The position numbers and the translations under genes were made by a program. DNA of 64,000 nucleotides from contig NC_135014.1 in assembly GCF_051020955.1 (NCBI RefSeq), positions 4,720,501 to 4,784,500 of the forward strand. Reading direction: 5' to 3'. Positions 58,699 to 64,000 of the stretch are shown piece after piece (the stretch's first letter is position 1; each line of letters starts with the position of its first letter). Below the pieces are notes generated by a model. The model ran no database searches. It saw only the letters and a program-made list of their open reading frames with translations, and had not been told where the DNA came from. Source of the stretch: Megalopta genalis (taxonomy: Eukaryota > Arthropoda > Insecta > Hymenoptera > Halictidae).

Positions 58699-61600
58699 AT
58701 GAGTAATACGGAATGTAAGTGTTTACACAAATTACCCACGTGTTTATAAATTTCTTTCTAAATGTTGTATTTTAAATACGAATTCGTAATACACTGGATT
58801 ATTAAACAAATTATTTAGCACCTTCAACGAGTAGATCGAAACGTCAAAAGATTGATAAAACTGGGAGACTATCAGCCTTAGAAAAATTGAAACAGTTGAA
58901 GGGTAGTAAACATAAATACGAAGTTGATCAGTTAGAAAATGTGTACGATGAAGTTGATGAAAAAGAATACAGTCGAACTGTAATAAGCAGGCAGAATGAT
59001 GATTGGATCATTGATGATGGTAATAACTTTCTTCGTTACATGATACAAGGTAACTGAGAATTTAAATTCTCTGCAAATGAGAATAATTTGTTTTATGCTA
59101 TAGGGGAGAGTGGTTATGTTGAAGATGGCAGAGAAATTTTTGATGATGATTTGGATAATGAAAGTATCCAAGAAGCAAGAAAACACAAAGTTTCTGGTCC
59201 AAGGAAAAACAAAAAAGAAGATGTCAAAAAAAAGGGATCGATTCAAAACATGTTGATGAATATGCCAACTAAAAAAAAAGCAGATGTTGGACTCAATGAT
59301 GACAATATTTTAGGAGATTTAATGTCAGAATTAAAAAAAAATGATACACCAACAAAGCCAGAAACAAGAACAGTTAGAAATAAATTTTGTACTACTTCTA
59401 AAGCGAATAAGTAACTAAATCTTTTTTTTTACACATATACAGGTGTTGTCCCAAGACAGTCTGAAATTATTATATTATTGTCAAAACAATTTCAGAACTA
59501 CCGATATCGGACAGAAACAAGAATCTACTTTGGAACAAAACAAAATGCAGTCCAATAATGATGATGATTTTGCGATGTTTGATGCAGTTAGGAAGACAGA
59601 TATAAATAAACAAAACGAGTCAAATTTCCAATTAGGAAATAGTAGTAGCCAAAACATTATCGATGATGAATGGTGCGATGAATCACAAACAGTTTCTAAA
59701 ATATCGGATGTAGAATTGAAAAACAGTGTCACCGAAAAAAGTAGTAGTCAAGTAATAGAGGAAGAAAGTGAAGATCTTAGTCAATTTGTTGGAGACGTAA
59801 GTTATTATATTTCTCAATACTTAATACTTGAAAACAAATCACAGGTTTTATAGTTATTATTTTCTTTTATAGTTTTGCAGTTCAGATTTCGAAAATGAAT
59901 GTACAAGTCACATTGGAAAATCAGGACCATCTACCATTGTGGAAAATAGTAAACCGGAGCCTGAAGTTAAGAATCTAAATATTGAAAACGAAATGTTTGA
60001 AGCCATAGACTTTAGCAAAGTATTGGATACTGAATTTTCAACACAAACGCAAAATGTTGAAGTTTCAGTAGATACTACAGAATTGCCTTTACCATTTACA
60101 AGTAATGCCAATAAAGAAGAAGTGTTTAGATTTTATTGGTGGGACGCATACGAAGATCCGTACAAACAACCTGGAGTTGTATATTTATTTGGAAAAGTCT
60201 TTGTACCGTCTATAAAAACTTACTGCTCTTGCTGTTTAACAGTTAAAAATATTCCTCGAAGAATTTATCTTCTTCCTAGAGTGCATGTACGATCAAATAT
60301 TTATCAAGCTTGTTTTTTCCCTATCGAATGTGTTACAATGATTATAAATTTTAGATAAAATCTTCCAAGGATACTAACGATGAACCAAAATTGAATTCAA
60401 TGGAAGAAGTTTATAAAGAATTTAATCAGTTTGCAAATAAATCAGGAATAAAAGAGTTCCGTTGTAGTACGGTTACAAAACATTATGCTTTTGAGCAGGA
60501 AGATACTCCATTAGTATCTGAATATTTGGAAGTGAGGTATTCAGCGCAATATCCGGCTATGCCTTCTGATTATACTGGATCGTCGATAGAACGCGTCTTT
60601 GGTACAACAATAAATCCTTTGGAATTACTTATAATAGAAAGAAATATTAAAGGACCCTGTTGGTTGGACGTGAAATGTCCATTACCAACTGGTGTACAGA
60701 CCAGTTGGTGTAAAATCAAGGTATTATAATTTAATATCTCGATTTGATCTATCGTTTTAAGTTTTAAAGCTCATGTTGTATAACACAACAGGTGAATTGT
60801 ATGAAGATGGAGAACATATCAGTTTGTTCTGAGACTCAAGCCTTACCACCATTAGTAATAATGACTTTAAATATACGGACATCATTGAATTCGAAATCTC
60901 AACAAAATGAAATAGTCATGATTGCAATATTAATACATCATAAATTTCATGTCGATAGAGAACCTCCTAAACCTCCGTTTCAGCAACACATTTGCTGTAC
61001 GTTAATTCACATATTCAGAACATTTTTTAATATTGGCTTGGATGTTCAATATTATGTATTTTATTTTAGTAATCACACATCCGCGTGATATTCCTTGGCC
61101 GCGACAAGCACGCGAAATGTTCTCGAAAATTTCATACACTAAAGTAATGAAATTTGATACCGAAGTGGATCTACTTGAAGAATTGCTAAAAATAGTGAAC
61201 ACAGTAGATTCAGATTTATTAATTGGATATGATTGTGGTTTTCAATTCGATATACTAATGCACAGAATGTTCACTCTAAAAGTTCCAAATTGGAGTAGAT
61301 TTGGAAAGCTAAGACGCTCTATGCCACCTTTAATTAAGGTATATGTTTTACTGTAAAGTTCTGATTTTGTGACAATATTATACTTACTAGAACTCAGTCT
61401 ATATGTAGTCAATACAGTTGTAGTAAAAATACTTTAAAAAATAAATTTTAGGGGAAAATAAATATGAATCAAGTACTTGCTGGTCGTCCTTTGTGTGATA
61501 TACAAGTTTCAGCTAAGGAATTGAATCTAAAAGTTAGAAGTTACGATCTCCAATCTCTCTGCATAGCGGTAAATATTTCATAAATGCGCTCGTTTAATAT

Positions 61601-64000
61601 TTATTAAGGGGGAAACTAAATTTATATTTGCTATATTTGGTTATAAAACCATAGGTTTTAAAGAAAAAGGAAAATGAATGCAAGGAAATAAAACCTGGTG
61701 AATCTGGATTATTTTACGCTACAACAAGTAAAGTAGATAATTTAATTAAAATAACACTAACAGAGGCATTGTATATTCTCTCTATTGTACTTGAACTTAA
61801 TGTTCTCCCACTTGCACTACAAATTACATGCATTGCTGGTATGTACACTGATAATGAAGTATTATAGGGAATGCATTTGTTTTTTCAATAAAACGTGTAT
61901 ATACTTGCCCACAGGAAATATTTTATCAAGAACATTAACAGCAGGACGCGCAGAAAGAAATGAATATTTATTACTACATGCTTTTCACTTAAGAAATTAT
62001 GTAACTCCAGATAAACGAGTTACAAGAAGGGGAAAGAATGCTGAAAACAATGGTATAACTTTTTTAATGCATTCAATTTTGTTTAAATACAACTAATTCT
62101 GCATCATGTTTAGAAAATACTGGCAAGAAGAAGGCAGCTTATGCTGGGGGTTTAGTTCTTGATCCAAAAAAAGGATTTTACGACAAACTGATATTATTGA
62201 TGGACTTCAATTCCTTGTATCCCAGTATAATCCAAGAATACAATTTGTGTTTCACTACTGTCCCTGGCGCTGCATATGCTGATGTCGAGGTAAGTATATT
62301 TATTATTATTTACGAAATCTTCAATCTAGCTAAATAAATGCGCTTGCAGGATTTAAGTATTCCCGAATCAAATCTAGAGCCTGGAGTAATTCCAACAGAA
62401 ATTCGCAAATTGGTTGAGAGTAGAGTGGAAGTGAAAAAATTAATGAAGGCACCAAATAACTCACCCGAGTTGAAAATGCAATATAATATTAGGCAGTTGG
62501 CTTTGAAACTAACAGCTAATTCCATGTACGGTTGTTTAGGCGCAACTCATTGTAGATTTTATGCTAAAGGACTTGCTGCTCTGGTAACAGGTAAAATTTG
62601 AAATCAATTTGCCTGTTCCACTGTTGCATACATACTAAATATAAAAACATCTTACAGCAAAAGGTCGAGAAATTTTACGACACACAAAAAATATTGTTGA
62701 AAAATTGAATTATGAAGTTATATATGGAGACACAGACTCCATAATGATAAATACTAATTTAATAGAGTATGAAGAAGTTTTCTCTGTTGGTAGGAAGGTA
62801 AATATTTAATGTTTACTACAAATACTTGTTTAAAACTAGTACATATACAGATAAAATGGCTTTCTAGATTAAACAAGAAGTGAATAAACTGTACAAACGG
62901 GTGGAATTAGATATTGATGGTGTATTTCGCTATTTACTACTTCTACAAAAGAAAAAGTATGCTGCGGTTATAATGACAAAATTACCTAACGGACAGATCG
63001 AATTAACGCAAGAACATAAGGGTTTGGATATTGTGAGAAGGGACTGGTGTCAGCTAGCTTGCGATGTTGGAAAGTCAGTAAAAAATGGAGAACAGCAGAA
63101 ATATTTTCTATCTTGCAATTGTTAATCATTCTAAATATTTTACAGAAAAATCTTAGATCAGTTACTTTCTGATCAATCTAACGAGAATCGGCTAGAAAAT
63201 ATTTTCCTGATGTTGCAAAATGTTGCGAAAAGTGTTCGAGAAAAACAAGTTTCTTTATCATCGTTAGTTATTACAAAACAGTTATCGAAAAATCCAAACG
63301 AATATTCGGATGCCAAGCAAGCTCATGTGCAAGTAGCTTTAAGATTAAATAAGGAAGGTGGTAGAATGTGGAAAGTTGGTGATACTGTGCCATACATCAT
63401 ATGTGATGTTTGTATAAATTAATATGTTTAAAGTCATTCAGAGTGTTCGATGTTATACATCAGTATTATCTTGTTATGTAGGATGGAACAGAGAAATCTG
63501 CAACTGATAGAGCATATCACATCGACGAGTACAAAAAGAGCAGTTCTTTGAAAATTGATGTTAATTATTATTTACTAAGTCAAGTATTTCCGATTGCGTT
63601 GAGAATTTGTGAACCAATCGAAGGAATCGATGACGTGTTACTAGCTCAGAATTTGGGTAAAATTTGAATTTACGTATATAAAATAAATGATCGGATAAGT
63701 ATGGTATAAAATAATATATTTTTATATAGGTTTGGAGAACATTTATAAATCTAAAAGAGTGATACATGAACAAGAAAGCAACGATATACCATTGTTAGTA
63801 AATGATGATAGATTTAGATTTTGTCTTCCATTCAAATTTAAGTGTGCAGATGAAAAATGTCGATCCGAAATTGTAGTAAAAGACATTGTTATCGAAACGG
63901 TAAATTGAGATGAAATTCTTTTAAAACTGAAATTCAAATTAATGTTTATTGGAAACAATTATTTTATAGCCCAACGGTAATCAATTATCACTTGCATCAT
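58699..64000 (+). CDS. POLA1: DNA polymerase alpha catalytic subunit (partial at the right edge)
   Basis: Replicative B-family polymerase that extends RNA primers in the primase complex. Nineteen exons in phase, the last cut by the window end: 58699-58714, 58819-59019, 59104-59410, 59496-59796, 59873-60286, 60355-60720, 60792-60996, 61070-61338, 61452-61568, 61655-61838, 61915-62052, 62114-62289, 62350-62590, 62658-62797, 62868-63073, 63146-63407, 63482-63656, 63730-63899 and 63970-64000. About 1306 codons are present (human protein 1462). The polymerase motifs are complete: motif A MDFNSLYPSIIQEYNL, motif B KLTANSMYGCLG and motif C YGDTDS. KKKKYAA-like and DIVRRDWC blocks follow. The N-terminal acidic region is poorly conserved, and the exonuclease-like domain lacks proofreading residues, as in the family. 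The first zinc motif begins near the edge (CADEKC). Exon 15 uses a weaker GTCAGT donor. Confidence 0.96.

Noticed and set aside
1..64000. tRNA, rRNA, CRISPR or bacterial-type operon features
   Set aside because: None was seen. The gene structures are eukaryotic throughout, though tRNA detection by eye is unreliable.

Overview
The window is nuclear DNA of an insect, most likely a hymenopteran (bee, ant or related wasp). It is AT-rich, intron-dense and CpG-rich near promoters. It holds several conserved animal genes and many short inverted-repeat transposons. The species call is inference from protein sequence and base composition; no database was used. Gene models were built by hand from reading frames, splice-site consensus and phase agreement between neighbouring exons.

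Layout. (1) 1-5.4 kb, minus strand: the N-terminal exons of a membrane adenylyl cyclase of the ADCY8 kind, running off the left edge. (2) 5.4-12.8 kb: CpG-rich flank, a long CT microsatellite, an unidentified plus-strand gene candidate (7590-10040), an inverted pair of related sequences near 8.3 kb, and AT-rich DNA with microsatellites. (3) 12.85-18.43 kb, minus: a complete 15-exon TDRD7-like LOTUS/Tudor gene of about 1096 aa. (4) 16.8-35.8 kb: a large direct tandem duplication covering the 5' half of TDRD7 through the 3' half of PABP. Its joint lies at about 28.89 kb, where a decayed PABP 3' fragment meets a second TDRD7 5' half. That second copy keeps an open frame over five exons (about 321 aa, LOTUS only) and has gained a 10-copy in-frame 21-bp minisatellite. 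The left unit is swollen by nested Tc1-like and other inverted-repeat elements. (5) 34.5-37.3 kb, minus: intact cytoplasmic poly(A)-binding protein with an A-rich 5' leader. (6) 38.6-39.3 kb, plus: UQCRB (complex III). (7) 41.6-43.4 kb, plus: SLC20-type sodium/phosphate transporter. (8) 43.7-46.3 kb, plus: EFHC1-like three-DM10 axonemal protein. (9) 48.6-51.5 kb, minus: YTHDF m6A reader. (10) 51.5-56.6 kb: repeat-rich gap with a hAT-like MITE and a broken helical-repeat protein of unknown origin. (11) 56.6-57.6 kb, minus: Mff/Tango11 fission factor. (12) 58.7 kb to the right edge, plus: DNA polymerase alpha catalytic subunit, missing only its C-terminal end.

The conserved genes do not form one pathway; they are an ordinary animal gene neighbourhood. 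The unusual part is the tandem duplication, which seems to have produced a short LOTUS-only relative of a germ-granule protein from a broken duplicate, downstream of a copied TDRD7 promoter and upstream of a dead PABP tail. The other unexplained item is the repeat-protein relic at 53.9-54.6 kb.
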